A DNA stretch of 64,000 nucleotides from Nocardia amamiensis. Its GTDB lineage: Bacteria; Actinomycetota; Actinomycetes; Mycobacteriales; Mycobacteriaceae. Every line of letters begins with the position of its first letter. The first letter of the stretch is position 1. Below the pieces are notes generated by a model, which ran no database searches, was not told the DNA's origin, and saw only the letters and a program-made list of their open reading frames with translations. Both the position numbers and the translations under genes were made by a program. The stretch is from positions 248,001 through 312,000 of the forward strand of contig NZ_JADLQX010000003.1 of assembly GCF_015477605.1 (NCBI RefSeq), in the 5' to 3' direction. Shown here piece by piece: positions 50,519 through 59,594 of this stretch.

Positions 50519-51447
50519 CTACCGTGATGACCCACACGAAGGTGGTGCAGGCCGCGCCGGAGGTCGTCTACGACCTGGTCGCCGACGTGACCCGTTGGCC
50601 GGTGATCTTCGCACCGAGCGTGCTGGTGCGCCACTTGCACCGCGGGCCGGACGAGGAGCGGTTCCGGCTGTGGGCCACCGTGAACGGCGCGGTGAAGAAC
50701 TGGACCTCGCGGCGCGTGCTGGACGCCGAGCAGCGCCGCATCGCCTTCGAGCAGGAGCGCAGCCAGGCGCCGATCGCGTCCATGGGCGGCAGCTGGTCGT
50801 TTCGCGAGGTCGGTCCCGGCGCGACGAAAGTCACCCTGGATCACCACTTCACCGTGGTGGACGGCGCCGACCACGAGCAGGTCGCCACGGCGGTGGACCG
50901 CAACAGCGAGACCGAGCTCGCTGCGCTGGCCCGCATCGCGGAGCTGGGACACCCGGTCGAGGAGGTCGTCCACACCTTCGAAGACACGGTGACGCTGCAA
51001 TGCTCGGCCGCGGAGGTGTACGACTTCGTCTATCACAGCGAGCGGTGGCCCGAGCACGTCCCGCACGTCAGCCGGATCGAGCTCACCGAGGACGACGACG
51101 GCGTGCAGCTGATGGAGATGGACACGGTGACCGCGGGCGGCATCCCGCACACCACCAAGTCGGTGCGTGTGTGCGTCCTCGGTGAACGGATCGACTACAA
51201 GCAGCTGCTGCCACCGGCGATGCTCTTCGGGCACAGCGGCGCGTGGGAATTCGCGGACGGCCCGGACGGCGCGGTGGTCACCGCACGGCACACCGTCGCG
51301 ATCAATCCCGACGCCGCACGCGAGATTCTCGGCGTTGAAACGAATCTCGCCGATGCCCGTGCCTATTTGACCGAAGCGTTGTCCACCAACAGCCGCAATA
51401 CACTGCTGTGCGCGGTGCGCTACGCCGAAACGAAGTCGCCGACATGA
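50515..51447 (+). CDS. Didomain aromatase/cyclase
   Basis: A 310-residue protein with two SRPBCC (START-like) domains in tandem, residues about 5-145 (HTKVVQAAPEVVYDLVADVT; WPVIFAPSVLV) and 155-300 (HTFEDTVTLQCSAAEVYDFV; RWPEHVPHVSRIEL). This is the didomain ARO/CYC of type II PKS systems that use a C9-reduced chain and aromatise the first ring. Its presence with the ketoreductase at 61030 fits reducing-type systems such as actinorhodin or angucycline loci. Confidence 0.9.
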   Translation: MTTVMTHTKVVQAAPEVVYDLVADVTRWPVIFAPSVLVRHLHRGPDEERFRLWATVNGAVKNWTSRRVLDAEQRRIAFEQERSQAPIASMGGSWSFREVGPGATKVTLDHHFTVVDGADHEQVATAVDRNSETELAALARIAELGHPVEEVVHTFEDTVTLQCSAAEVYDFVYHSERWPEHVPHVSRIELTEDDDGVQLMEMDTVTAGGIPHTTKSVRVCVLGERIDYKQLLPPAMLFGHSGAWEFADGPDGAVVTARHTVAINPDAAREILGVETNLADARAYLTEALSTNSRNTLLCAVRYAETKSPT

Positions 51448-52370
51448 CGGCCACCGAAACGTCCGCGGCGCCCACCGTCACCGAGATCGCCGACGACATC
51501 TACGCCTACACCCACAGCCGCGGCGGCTGGTGTGTGAGCAACGCCGGTGTGCTGGTCGGCCCGGACGGCGCGGTGGTGATCGACACGCTGGCGACCGAGG
51601 GACGCACCCGCGCCTTGGTCGAGTTCGTCGACGGGCTCGGCGCCGGGCCGGCCCGCACGATCGTGAACACCCACCACCACGGTGACCACAATTTCGGCAA
51701 CCACCTGTTCGGGCCGACCGCCGTGGTGATCGGCCACGACCGGATCCGGCCCGAGATGGTCGAAACCGGTCTGGCGCTGACGAAGCTGTGGCCGGACGTG
51801 GACTGGGGCGACGTGCGGGTCACGTTGCCCGGCATCACCTTCGGCGACAAGCTGACCCTGCACGTGGGCGAACGGCGGGTCGAGCTCATCCATCTCGGTC
51901 CCGCCGCGCACACCAGCAACGATGTGGTGGCCTGGCTGCCCGAGGAGCGCGTGCTGTTCGCCGGGGACCTGGTGATGTCGGGCGCGGCGCCGTTCTGCCT
52001 GATGGGGTCCGTCAGCGGGTCCATCGCCGCGGTGCGGCGGCTGGCCGCGCTCGGCGCCGAGACGGTCGTCGCCGGGCACGGTCCGGTGACCGGCCCGGAG
52101 ATCTTCGACCAGACATTGCGGTATCTGCGGTGGGTGCAGGATCTGGCCGCGGAGGGACGCACGCTGGGCTTGACGCCGCTGGCCATCGCGCTGGAGGCCG
52201 ACCACGGCGAGTTCGCCGAGCTGGTCGACCAGGAACGGCTGGTCGGCAACCTGTACCGGGCGGACGCCGAACTGTCCGGCGGCCCGCTCGGCGAACCGCT
52301 GGACGTGCTGTCCATCTTCGACGAGATGGTGCTCTACAACGGCGGGCAGGTGCCGGCATGCCTGGCGTGA
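51444..52370 (+). CDS. MBL-fold metallohydrolase of the polyketide locus
   Basis: A 308-residue metallo-beta-lactamase-fold protein with HHHGDHNFGNH (about residues 73-83), further His in GPAAHTSNDV, Asp in FAGDLVMSG and His in VAGHGPVTG, so a dinuclear metal site is likely. Related proteins in type II PKS loci act as thioesterases, cyclases or hydrolases on the ACP-bound or released product. Its start overlaps the cyclase stop and its end overlaps the monooxygenase. No signal peptide. Confidence 0.85.
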   Translation: MTATETSAAPTVTEIADDIYAYTHSRGGWCVSNAGVLVGPDGAVVIDTLATEGRTRALVEFVDGLGAGPARTIVNTHHHGDHNFGNHLFGPTAVVIGHDRIRPEMVETGLALTKLWPDVDWGDVRVTLPGITFGDKLTLHVGERRVELIHLGPAAHTSNDVVAWLPEERVLFAGDLVMSGAAPFCLMGSVSGSIAAVRRLAALGAETVVAGHGPVTGPEIFDQTLRYLRWVQDLAAEGRTLGLTPLAIALEADHGEFAELVDQERLVGNLYRADAELSGGPLGEPLDVLSIFDEMVLYNGGQVPACLA

Positions 52371-53611
52371 GAACCGAGTCGGTGCGGGTCTGCGTGATCG
52401 GCGGCGGACCCGCCGGACTGATGACCGGGCTGCTGCTGGCCCGTTCCGGCGTGGACGTGCTCGTGCTGGAGAAGCATCCGGACTTCCTGCGCGATTTCCG
52501 GGGCGACACGGTGCACACCTCGACGCTGCTCGCGATGGACGAACTCGGCTTGGCCGAGGAGTTCCTCGCGCTGCCGCACGTCGAGCTGCCGCGGCTGCCG
52601 ATGGCGACGGCGACCGGTCCGGTGGTATTCGCCGACTTCAGCACGCTGCCGGGGCGTTTCCCGTTCGTGGCCTTCATGCCGCAGTGGGACGTACTGAACT
52701 TCCTCGCCGAGGCGGGCCGACGCTACCCCGGATTCCGGTTGGTGCAGCAGGCGGAGGTCACGGAGGTGATCCAGCGCGACGGCGTGGTGGTCGGGGCACG
52801 GGCCCGAACTCCCGAGGGACCGTTGGAGATCACCGCGGACCTGGTGATCGCCGCCGACGGACGCCATTCGATCGTGCGCCGATCGGGGCTGCTCGAGGTC
52901 GCCGCCAGCGCCGCCCCGATGGACGTGCTGTGGTTCCGGGTGACCAAGCCGGAGGGTGAGCGCCTGCCCACGGTCCGCAGCGGAAAGGGGTTCTTCATCG
53001 TCTGTATCGACCGCGGGGACTATCTCCAGGTCGCGTACATGATCCCGAAGGGCGGCTTCGCGACCATCCGGGACGCGGGGCTGCCGCGGTTCCGTGCGGA
53101 TCTCGCCGCCATCTATCCCGTGCTCGCGCCGCATTTGGACGCCGAGATCCTGGACTGGGACGACGTGAAGCCGCTCGACGTCCGGGTGGATCGGCTGCGC
53201 CGCTGGTACCGGCCGGGGCTGGTCGCGATCGGGGACGCGGCGCACGCGATGTCTCCGGCGGGCGGCGTCGGGATCAATCTCGCGGTGCAGGACGCCATCG
53301 CGGCCGCCCGGCTGCTCGCACCGATCCTCACCACGGGCGCGACACCGACTACGGCCGCGCTGCGCACCATCCAGCGGCGTCGCGAATTCCCCATGCGGGT
53401 GGTGCAATTCGCGCAACTGCGCCTGCTGTCCGACCTCTATCCCAGCGCCGGACGCCCCGGCACCGACAAACCGCTGCTCGTCCGTCTGCTCCGGCGCTTC
53501 CCCCGCCTGCCCCGCCTGGTGGCCCGGGTGATCGGACTCGGCATCCGCCCCGAGCCGGTCCCTCCGGCGACCGGAACCGTCACGGCCCTCACGAACTCCA
53601 GGGAGAACTGA
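52358..53611 (+). CDS. FAD-dependent monooxygenase (aromatic hydroxylase type)
   Basis: A 417-residue class A flavoprotein monooxygenase with GGGPAGLMTGLLLARSG (FAD motif 1, residues 14-30), an ADGRHSIVRR motif (DG fingerprint) and GLVAIGDAAHAMSPAGGVGI (GD motif). It would hydroxylate the polyketide or make an epoxide. The start overlaps the MBL gene by 13 bp. The C-terminal ~40 residues are basic and probably flexible. Confidence 0.9.
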   Translation: MPGVRTESVRVCVIGGGPAGLMTGLLLARSGVDVLVLEKHPDFLRDFRGDTVHTSTLLAMDELGLAEEFLALPHVELPRLPMATATGPVVFADFSTLPGRFPFVAFMPQWDVLNFLAEAGRRYPGFRLVQQAEVTEVIQRDGVVVGARARTPEGPLEITADLVIAADGRHSIVRRSGLLEVAASAAPMDVLWFRVTKPEGERLPTVRSGKGFFIVCIDRGDYLQVAYMIPKGGFATIRDAGLPRFRADLAAIYPVLAPHLDAEILDWDDVKPLDVRVDRLRRWYRPGLVAIGDAAHAMSPAGGVGINLAVQDAIAAARLLAPILTTGATPTTAALRTIQRRREFPMRVVQFAQLRLLSDLYPSAGRPGTDKPLLVRLLRRFPRLPRLVARVIGLGIRPEPVPPATGTVTALTNSREN

Positions 53612-53613
53612 TC

Positions 53614-54375
53614 GTGTCGACCTACCTGCTCATCCACGGCGCCTTCCACGGAGGATGGGTCTGGCAGCGGGTCACCCCGCTGCTCGAGGACGCCGGGCAC
53701 CGCGTCCTCGCCCCCTCGCTCGTCGGTCTCGGCGACCGCGCCCACCTGCTCACAGCCGACGTCGGCCTCGACACCCACGTCCGCGACCTGATCGACCTGG
53801 TCACCTCCGAGGATCTGACCGATATCGTCCTCGTCGGCCACAGCTACGCCGCCATCGTCGTCACCGCGCTGGCCGACGCCGTACCGGACCGCATCGCCGA
53901 ACTCGTCTACATCGACACCTTCGTCCCTCGCGACGGCGAAGCGGTCGCCGACATCATGCCCGGCATGGTCGAGGCTTTCGTCGCCGCGGCCGCCGCCCAC
54001 GGCGACGGCTGGCGAGTGCCGCCCCAAACCGAACCCATGGATGACGGCGGGCTCTACGGCGTCACCGAGGAACCCGACCTCAGCTGGCTGGCCTCGCTGC
54101 AGACGCCGCAATCGCTGAAGACCTTCCAGCAGCCGATGAAGCTGACGAATCCCCGAGCGCTCGAGTCCATTCCGGTGTCACACGTCTACTGCAGCGAAGG
54201 CGGCGAGGCCTTCAAAGCCATGCGGACCGCCATGCCCCGCACTCTGCCACCCACCGACCTACCGCCCGACCGGCTCCTGGTCCTGCCGACCGGCCATGAC
54301 TGCATGATCACCATGCCGCACGAATTGGCCGCACATCTGCTCGCACTGGCACCTCGGCCGGCAGCCGCACCATAG
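53614..54375 (+). CDS. Alpha/beta hydrolase (HNL/MenH-like)
   Basis: A 253-residue alpha/beta hydrolase with oxyanion segment LIHGAFHGGWVW, nucleophile Ser77 in GHSYAA, and a His near the end in PTGHDCMITMPHE, matching the esterase/hydroxynitrile-lyase-like group. GTG 53614 follows the monooxygenase by 2 bp, with GGGAG upstream. It is the last gene of the KS operon. It may release or lactonise the product. A strong terminator follows. Confidence 0.85.
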   Translation: MSTYLLIHGAFHGGWVWQRVTPLLEDAGHRVLAPSLVGLGDRAHLLTADVGLDTHVRDLIDLVTSEDLTDIVLVGHSYAAIVVTALADAVPDRIAELVYIDTFVPRDGEAVADIMPGMVEAFVAAAAAHGDGWRVPPQTEPMDDGGLYGVTEEPDLSWLASLQTPQSLKTFQQPMKLTNPRALESIPVSHVYCSEGGEAFKAMRTAMPRTLPPTDLPPDRLLVLPTGHDCMITMPHELAAHLLALAPRPAAAP

Positions 54376-54407
54376 CCTCCGTGCAGCGGACAGTCACGCA
54401 ATCCTCT

Positions 54408-54445
54408 GTGCGGGTCGATTTCCTCCGGAGGAAATCGACCCGCAC
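54408..54445 (+). terminator. Perfect 19-bp palindromic terminator of the PKS operon
   Basis: A 38-base perfect palindrome (GTGCGGGTCGATTTCCTCC at 54408 and its complement to 54445) with no unpaired centre, 32 bp after the hydrolase stop. It would act as a terminator for the plus-strand operon, and possibly in both directions. Confidence 0.75.
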
Positions 54446-54555
54446 GAGACGTGTCCAACCCTGTGGTTCCCAGTGGGTTTCCATGCGGTCGAGCATGAAT
54501 TCCCATCGCTGCGTCATGATTCGACCGCCGACCGCGCATTCTGGAACGAATCGAC

Positions 54556-54969
54556 CTACACCGCTGTCACGTCTGCCGATAAGGCCGATTGCCGCACAAC
54601 GTCTTCCGACTGCACCGACGCGGTGACACCGGGAACTACCCACTGCGAACCGGATGCACTCGCCTGCGGAATGCCCGCTCCTGCCTGCGCGGCTGGAATC
54701 GCAGCAGCGGGAGCAGCGGGGGCCGACAGCAGCCGTTCGAGAGTGCAGGAAATGCCCCGTCGGACTCTCCGAGTCCGAGCGGCCGGATACGCTCGGTCGG
54801 CCATGGCTCCCCATCCCGGGGCGGCTTGCGCTACTTGGGAGGAATCGATCCGCTGCCCGAGGTCGTACATCTCCTGCCAGCTCATCGACTCCGGCTCTTC
54901 GATGTCGATGGGGAAGGGGTTGGCGTCCTTCGCCACGTCTTTATTCGTCACGTCTTTCGGTGCGGACAC
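54556..54969 (-). pseudogene. Possible WXG/type VII-substrate-like relic
   Basis: The minus-strand frame starts MSAPKDVTNKDVAKDANPFP and continues with SMSWQEMYDLGQRIDSSQVA and GWGAMADR, which resembles the opening of WXG100-like secreted proteins of actinobacteria. After about residue 58 the sequence becomes arginine-rich and unlike the family, then Ala/Pro-rich, so the gene seems to be damaged by a frameshift or deletion. The N-terminal half is credible coding sequence; the rest is doubtful. The family suggestion is tentative. Confidence 0.35.
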
Positions 54970-55553
54970 CGATAATTCGCGATCGCAGCCCAGTTCGCGC
55001 GTCGCCCGCGTCGTAGGGCGCGCGGCCGGCGCCTCGTCGGCTCCTCCACGCTCGCCGACCGTCGATGCTGTAGCCGGGCTCGAGCGGAGTCGAGCACGCT
55101 CGCCACCGACACTGGACCGTGCGCCTGCTACTCGCTACCGGGCAGCGTGCGCTGGACGTCCGCAAAGACGTGTACGACGACTTTGGTGCGTGTGTCGACC
55201 GCGGCAACGAGAACCGCGCGTGGGGCTTCTCGACAAGGTCCGGCTGGTACAACGAGGGTGGTCGTTCAGCGACGAACTGGCCTTACTCGGCCGACGAGTA
55301 CTGGCGGAGAACCCAGCACATCGACCCCGCCGACTACGACATCGCCTAGTACGGATTTCGTCGTGGTCGAGAGGTACCAGGTTGCAGGGCGGTGACGGTT
55401 GCCGCCAGCCAAACGAGCTGGGCTATGCCGATCCAGGTGAAGTGCTCGGCGGCAGCACCCAGGTAGACCAGCCGGATCAGACCGTAGCCGTAGCGGAACG
55501 TCGCGCCCTCCTCGGCGTGCAGGCTGACTTCTCCGTCGCGGCGGTACTTGCTG
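54970..55553. other. Degraded or non-coding stretch with an orphan frame
   Basis: A short plus-strand frame (55119-55349) ends with TRSGWYNEGGRSATNWPYSA and DEYWRRTQHIDPADYDIA, which looks like a protein C-terminus without a start or a recognisable family. The remaining sequence shows no supported gene. The region between two unrelated operons looks like a scar of past rearrangement. Confidence 0.4.
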
Positions 55554-56972
55554 TCACGGATGGCGGGAGTGCAGGCGCAGGCGCAATCCGGCTGGTTTGA
55601 GGGTGAGGGTTTCCTGGACGTCGAGTCGATAGCCCGGGTCGGGATCCAGGTCGAACTCGTGCAGGATGGCGGCCAGCGTCACCATGATCTCGTGTTGGGC
55701 GAACTGTCGCCCGATGCAGGCACGGGGGCCGGTGCCGAATGGCTTGTAGATGCGGGGAGGGAGATTCCGAAGGTTCTCGGGCAGGAAACGATCGGGATTG
55801 AACTCGTCCGCGTCCGGTCCCCAAGCCGGATCCCGGTGCGCGGCGAGCAGCAGCACCAGTACCCAGTCCTTCTTCTTGAAACGGTACCTGCCGTGACAGA
55901 GCGTTGTGTCTTGCCGGGCGCGGCGGAAGTAGCCGGGACCGGTTGGCCACAGACGTAGCGTCTCATCCACAACCCGCCGTAGCCGGCGGAGTTTGGCTAC
56001 ATCGTCGAACTCGATGTCCGGATATGCCTTGGCGGGCCAACGCTCGTCGAGCTCGGCGCGGACACCGTCAGCGATGTCCGGTCGGATGGACAAATAGTGC
56101 AAGGCGAAGGAGATGATATTCGCCGATGTCTCGCTGCCCGCGACCAAGAAAGTCAGAATCTGGTTCCGTACATTCGTGGCATCGAGTGCGTCACCGGCCA
56201 CCGAGTCACCGGCGTCGAGCATCAGATCGAGTATGTCGCGGTGTTCGGCACCGGACTGGCTTCGGCGGGCTTCGATGATGCCGTCGACGACCGTGTGCGC
56301 ATGTGCTACGTCGGTCCGATGCTGACGTTCCCGACCTCTGCGGAAGATCAGCTCGAACCACGGAAGAACATCAGTTCGCCGGTTCGCGTAGGTGAGTTCA
56401 CGAACCATCGCCTCGACGAACGGGTTTCCGCTCGGATCGGACATCGAACGGAACGAGTGTGAGAACCCAGCGCGGGAGATGATCTCGAAAGTCAGACGGT
56501 TCGCGTGCGCGGGAATATCGATCCACGTGCCCGACGGTAACGCCGACCAGGAATCGGTCAACTCGCGCACCGTGCTCGCGATCGTGTCGTGGTAGTTGGC
56601 CATCGCAGTCCGCGTGAACGCGGGCATGAGGATGTTGTGTGCCTTCTCCCAATTCGCCTCCCGATTGAAGGCGGTGAACAGACCGTCCCCCGCAAGAGGC
56701 CGAAGCTTCATCAACGAGTGGCCGATGTGCTTCTCCCACAGCGACTCGTTGTTCACATCCTCCACCGCCTCGGTACCGGTCACGATGACCGCGGGAAAGC
56801 CGAAGAGCTTCTGTTCGAAGACTGGGCCCAGTTCCCGCGCCTGCTCGGCCAACCGCTGGCATGGCTTGGCGAAGTCGGTGGTCAAGACGTCACCGAGCAG
56901 GGGCACTCGGAAACGCGGATGCGGCAACGCCGCGGGTTCAGCCCCGACCGTGCTTGACGACACCTCGATCAT
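55554..56972 (-). CDS. Cytochrome P450
   Basis: A 472-residue P450. The I-helix is FLVAGSETSANIISFALHYL (AGxxT variant AGSETS), the ExxR motif is in VDETLRLWPTGPG, and the haem loop FGTGPRACIGRQFA places Cys419 as axial ligand. Length and the FNREANWEKAHNILMPAF segment resemble the CYP102/CYP4-like fatty-acid hydroxylase group more than short bacterial P450s. No reductase domain is fused. The ATG (GGGGGAG upstream) overlaps the stop of the membrane-protein gene, so it is the third gene of a coupled minus-strand operon inside the polyketide locus. Confidence 0.9.
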   Translation of the reverse strand: MIEVSSSTVGAEPAALPHPRFRVPLLGDVLTTDFAKPCQRLAEQARELGPVFEQKLFGFPAVIVTGTEAVEDVNNESLWEKHIGHSLMKLRPLAGDGLFTAFNREANWEKAHNILMPAFTRTAMANYHDTIASTVRELTDSWSALPSGTWIDIPAHANRLTFEIISRAGFSHSFRSMSDPSGNPFVEAMVRELTYANRRTDVLPWFELIFRRGRERQHRTDVAHAHTVVDGIIEARRSQSGAEHRDILDLMLDAGDSVAGDALDATNVRNQILTFLVAGSETSANIISFALHYLSIRPDIADGVRAELDERWPAKAYPDIEFDDVAKLRRLRRVVDETLRLWPTGPGYFRRARQDTTLCHGRYRFKKKDWVLVLLLAAHRDPAWGPDADEFNPDRFLPENLRNLPPRIYKPFGTGPRACIGRQFAQHEIMVTLAAILHEFDLDPDPGYRLDVQETLTLKPAGLRLRLHSRHP

Positions 56973-58192
56973 GTTTTCTCCCCCACTCGTCGGGCTGATT
57001 CGGTGATTGCGCGGTTCTGCGGAGTCGCGGCGAACCTCTCTGCCGCTGGCCACCACTTGGCCAGTACGAGAAGTTCGGCCACCTCGTCGTCCAGGGTCGC
57101 AGACGATGAGGGTGGCCGCCACCGGACCACCTCGTTGGCCGGCGACGCGGTATCCATCCTGTCACGCGCCGCACCAGCCAACTGCAGAGCGAACTTTGCC
57201 ATATCCCGCTCGTGATCTGGAACATGCCGGCCGGCAACAAATCGCGCGAACTCGATCGACTCCACATCGCGACAGTAAGGACGGAGTTGGAGGATGGCAT
57301 CGCGTATTTCCACGGTGGCGCGATGAAGTTGCAGCTTCGTGCCTCGGCCCGCCGCCGCGCCGGCGTCCAGCGGGAGCCGGCTGTCCGGGAACATCGAAAC
57401 CATCGTGCGCCACAAGGGCCGCAGTCGTCGCAGTCGTCGACCGGCGTAGTCGCAGCCGAGATACTCGATGACCGCTTTCACCAGAGGCGCGGCAGACACC
57501 AGCGATATCGTTGTCGCAATCCAGAAGAAGTTCCGTGAATGGGTTCGGAGCCGAAACTCGACCGAGTCGACGACGCGGAGTTCCTGAAGTATGGCGAGTA
57601 CGAGCGCGATCATTGTCGAGACCCCGATGGCCGCTCCTGCCGCCGCTATTCCGGCGAGAATCAACTTCTCGGTATCGGACACGCGTTGTTGCCGGAGTTC
57701 CAGATAGCATCTGCGCAGCATCTGGAACGACAAATACAGCGGCAGCACCGAGAACCCGACCCATGCGAGCACCTCGTCCCATCCCCCGGAGATCTCCAGC
57801 AGCTGTTCATCGCGCCGCGCCCGGGTTCCGGCCACCAGAATCACGGATGCGAGAAACCCTGCGACGAAGTACCAAAGAAATTGCCGCCGCCGGACCTTCG
57901 CCGGATCTCTGCCGGAAAGAAGATCGACCACGCACAGGAAGGGCGCGATCGAAACAACGATCGTGCACAGTGATAGCTGTTGGACCATCGTCACGGTCAG
58001 CGGCGAACTCTCGGCGATGAGAGTCTCTACTGCTTGCTCCCGGAGCAACTGGGTCAACAAGATGATCGTGAGTGTGGCGTTGAGGTACCGCTCGGCCGAC
58101 GTACTGTTGAACCATCGCCATCGAGCCAGGACGACGAGAACCATCACACCGATCAGCGGCCACGCGATTGCCGCGCATACCGATGATGTCAT
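56969..58192 (-). CDS. Multi-span membrane protein, DUF6545/MAB_1171c-like
   Basis: A 407-residue protein with about seven hydrophobic helices in the first 250 residues and a cytoplasmic C-terminal half (PLWRTMVSMFPDSRLPLD; LHRATVEIRDAILQLRPYC). The pattern and the immediate upstream ImmA/IrrE-like gene match the uncharacterised actinobacterial DUF6545 ('MAB_1171c putative transporter') family, which habitually occurs beside such a peptidase. It overlaps both neighbours by ATGA. Function unknown. Confidence 0.7.
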   Translation of the reverse strand: MTSSVCAAIAWPLIGVMVLVVLARWRWFNSTSAERYLNATLTIILLTQLLREQAVETLIAESSPLTVTMVQQLSLCTIVVSIAPFLCVVDLLSGRDPAKVRRRQFLWYFVAGFLASVILVAGTRARRDEQLLEISGGWDEVLAWVGFSVLPLYLSFQMLRRCYLELRQQRVSDTEKLILAGIAAAGAAIGVSTMIALVLAILQELRVVDSVEFRLRTHSRNFFWIATTISLVSAAPLVKAVIEYLGCDYAGRRLRRLRPLWRTMVSMFPDSRLPLDAGAAAGRGTKLQLHRATVEIRDAILQLRPYCRDVESIEFARFVAGRHVPDHERDMAKFALQLAGAARDRMDTASPANEVVRWRPPSSSATLDDEVAELLVLAKWWPAAERFAATPQNRAITESARRVGEKT

Positions 58193-58686
58193 CGCCGTTT
58201 GAAGAGGACGTTGCGAAAGTTCTGGTCCCGCTTCGTGCTTACCGAGGAAACCATCACCATGCTTGCAAACATCTCCGCTTCGCGTTCCGGCCCACTTTCA
58301 TAAGCCGAACGGCCGAGGACGGCTTGAACCGTCGAAGGATCGATATCCGGAAACGCAAGCCGGAAGAGCTGGTCGGCTTCGGGGGTGTCTACGCCACCCT
58401 GATATGTACGATCATGACCGAGTACCATATGACCGATCTCATGGCACACGATTTGGTCGACATGGTATTCCGATGTCGCGTCCTCGTGGATGATGACGTC
58501 ATCGTGCTTACGAACCAACCACAGACCGCAGGGGCTTTCGATCGAACCGAGAATTCTCAACGGAAGCACGGTTATCGGGCGTCCGCGCAACTCGGCCACG
58601 TTCTCGACAAACTGGTTCCGGTCCCACGGGTCCGGTATCGGGAGCAGTTCCAACACCTGCTGGATCTCCCTCGCGGAGGTGCCCAT
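58189..58686 (-). CDS. ImmA/IrrE-like zinc metallopeptidase
   Basis: A 165-residue protein with the zinc-protease motif HEIGHMVLGH (His82, Glu83, His86). The pre-motif segment DVIIHEDATSEYHVDQIVC is typical of the ImmA/IrrE family, which cleaves repressors. Usually an HTH domain or an HTH gene accompanies it, but none is visible within 400 bp upstream here. The protein is first in the operon with the DUF6545-like protein and P450. It may serve as the sensor of the operon. Its target is unknown. Confidence 0.8.
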   Translation of the reverse strand: MGTSAREIQQVLELLPIPDPWDRNQFVENVAELRGRPITVLPLRILGSIESPCGLWLVRKHDDVIIHEDATSEYHVDQIVCHEIGHMVLGHDRTYQGGVDTPEADQLFRLAFPDIDPSTVQAVLGRSAYESGPEREAEMFASMVMVSSVSTKRDQNFRNVLFKRR

Positions 58687-59124
58687 TCAGAGTCCGTCCC
58701 CAATCGGCCTACTATCCTTCTGCATGCACACCTGGTCTGTTGTAACCGGTGTGTACCCCCTGCCCCACGCGCGGTCGGCAGTTGATTGCGGCACGGTCCA
58801 GCCCAATCTTCCACTTGGTCGTCGGCGCTCCTCGATCAGCGCGATAGACGAACTGTTCACCATCACCGCAGCTTCCCTTCCGCTCGTGCCACACCAGTCT
58901 TGGACGCACAGGGCACGGACTCGGTTCCATCGAAGCACAGCGAGCCCGCCGCGTGCAGGCCGACCGAACCCCGGTACGAAACCGAAAATGACACAGCCGC
59001 AAGGGTTTTCCAATAACGCTGTCGGCCAGTCAGAACATGCGCGCCCGGCGATTGTGCGCCGCCTGGAACGGGATGCGACCGTGATCCGCGGATACGCGCG
59101 GCTGTTCCAACTGGCGACCGCGGC
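58687..59124. other. Intergenic region of 438 bp upstream of the peptidase operon
   Basis: No reliable gene. A plus-strand frame from 58988 (MTQPQGFSNNAVGQSEHARP, then IVRRLERDATVIRGYARLFQ) has a plausible regulator-like C-terminus but no HTH or ribosome site, so it may be a fragment. The promoter of the minus-strand operon must lie here. Confidence 0.35.
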
Positions 59125-59493
59125 TCAGGTCACACCGTCGGCCGCGTCATAGGCGGCGCGCGCCGCGAGAACCTCGCCGAGGTGCTCGCTGGACCATTGC
59201 ACGATGCTGCTGAACACCGGGGTCAGCGTCTTGGCCAGCGGCGTCGCCTCGTACTCCACCCGCGGCGGGACCTCGGCGTGGTAGGTCCGCGAGACCAACC
59301 CGTCGCGTTCGAGTTGGCGTAGGCGCTGGGTGAGGACCTTGGGCGTGAGGCCGGGGATGCGCTGCTGGAGTTCGGTGAAACGGAGGCGTCCGTCGTGGGT
59401 GAGGACCCAGAGGACTTGGGTCGACCAGCGGCCGAAGACCAGATCGATGACCGGCGTGATCGGGCACGGGTCGGTGTCGGGCACGGCTGTCAT
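59125..59493 (-). CDS. HxlR-family transcriptional regulator
   Basis: A 122-residue winged-helix protein with the HxlR layout: DLVFGRWSTQVLWVLTHDGR, LRFTELQQRIPGLTPKVLTQ and RLRQLERDGLVSRTYHAEVP. A Cys10 in TDPCPITPVID stands at the typical redox-sensing position of quinone- or aldehyde-sensing HxlR proteins. It is divergent from the luciferase-domain gene, and the gap carries inverted repeats. In a locus that makes aromatic quinones, it may sense the product or an intermediate; this is inference. Confidence 0.9.
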   Translation of the reverse strand: MTAVPDTDPCPITPVIDLVFGRWSTQVLWVLTHDGRLRFTELQQRIPGLTPKVLTQRLRQLERDGLVSRTYHAEVPPRVEYEATPLAKTLTPVFSSIVQWSSEHLGEVLAARAAYDAADGVT

Positions 59494-59511
59494 ATGTCCT
59501 CCCGGTTACTC

Positions 59512-59546
59512 ACTTTCCGCTTGGTTACTACTATACTTTGGAAAGT
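59512..59546. promoter_or_regulatory. Inverted repeat in the HxlR divergent promoter
   Basis: ACTTTCC (59512-59518) and GGAAAGT (59540-59546) form a 7-bp inverted repeat around an AT-rich centre with TTACTACTATAC. It lies 20 bp upstream of the HxlR start and about 50 bp upstream of the luciferase-domain gene, a suitable place for HxlR binding. Confidence 0.6.
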
Positions 59547-59594
59547 ACTGTGGTTCCAGGGACACGAGCACGCGAAACCGAAGGGAGCACAGTC

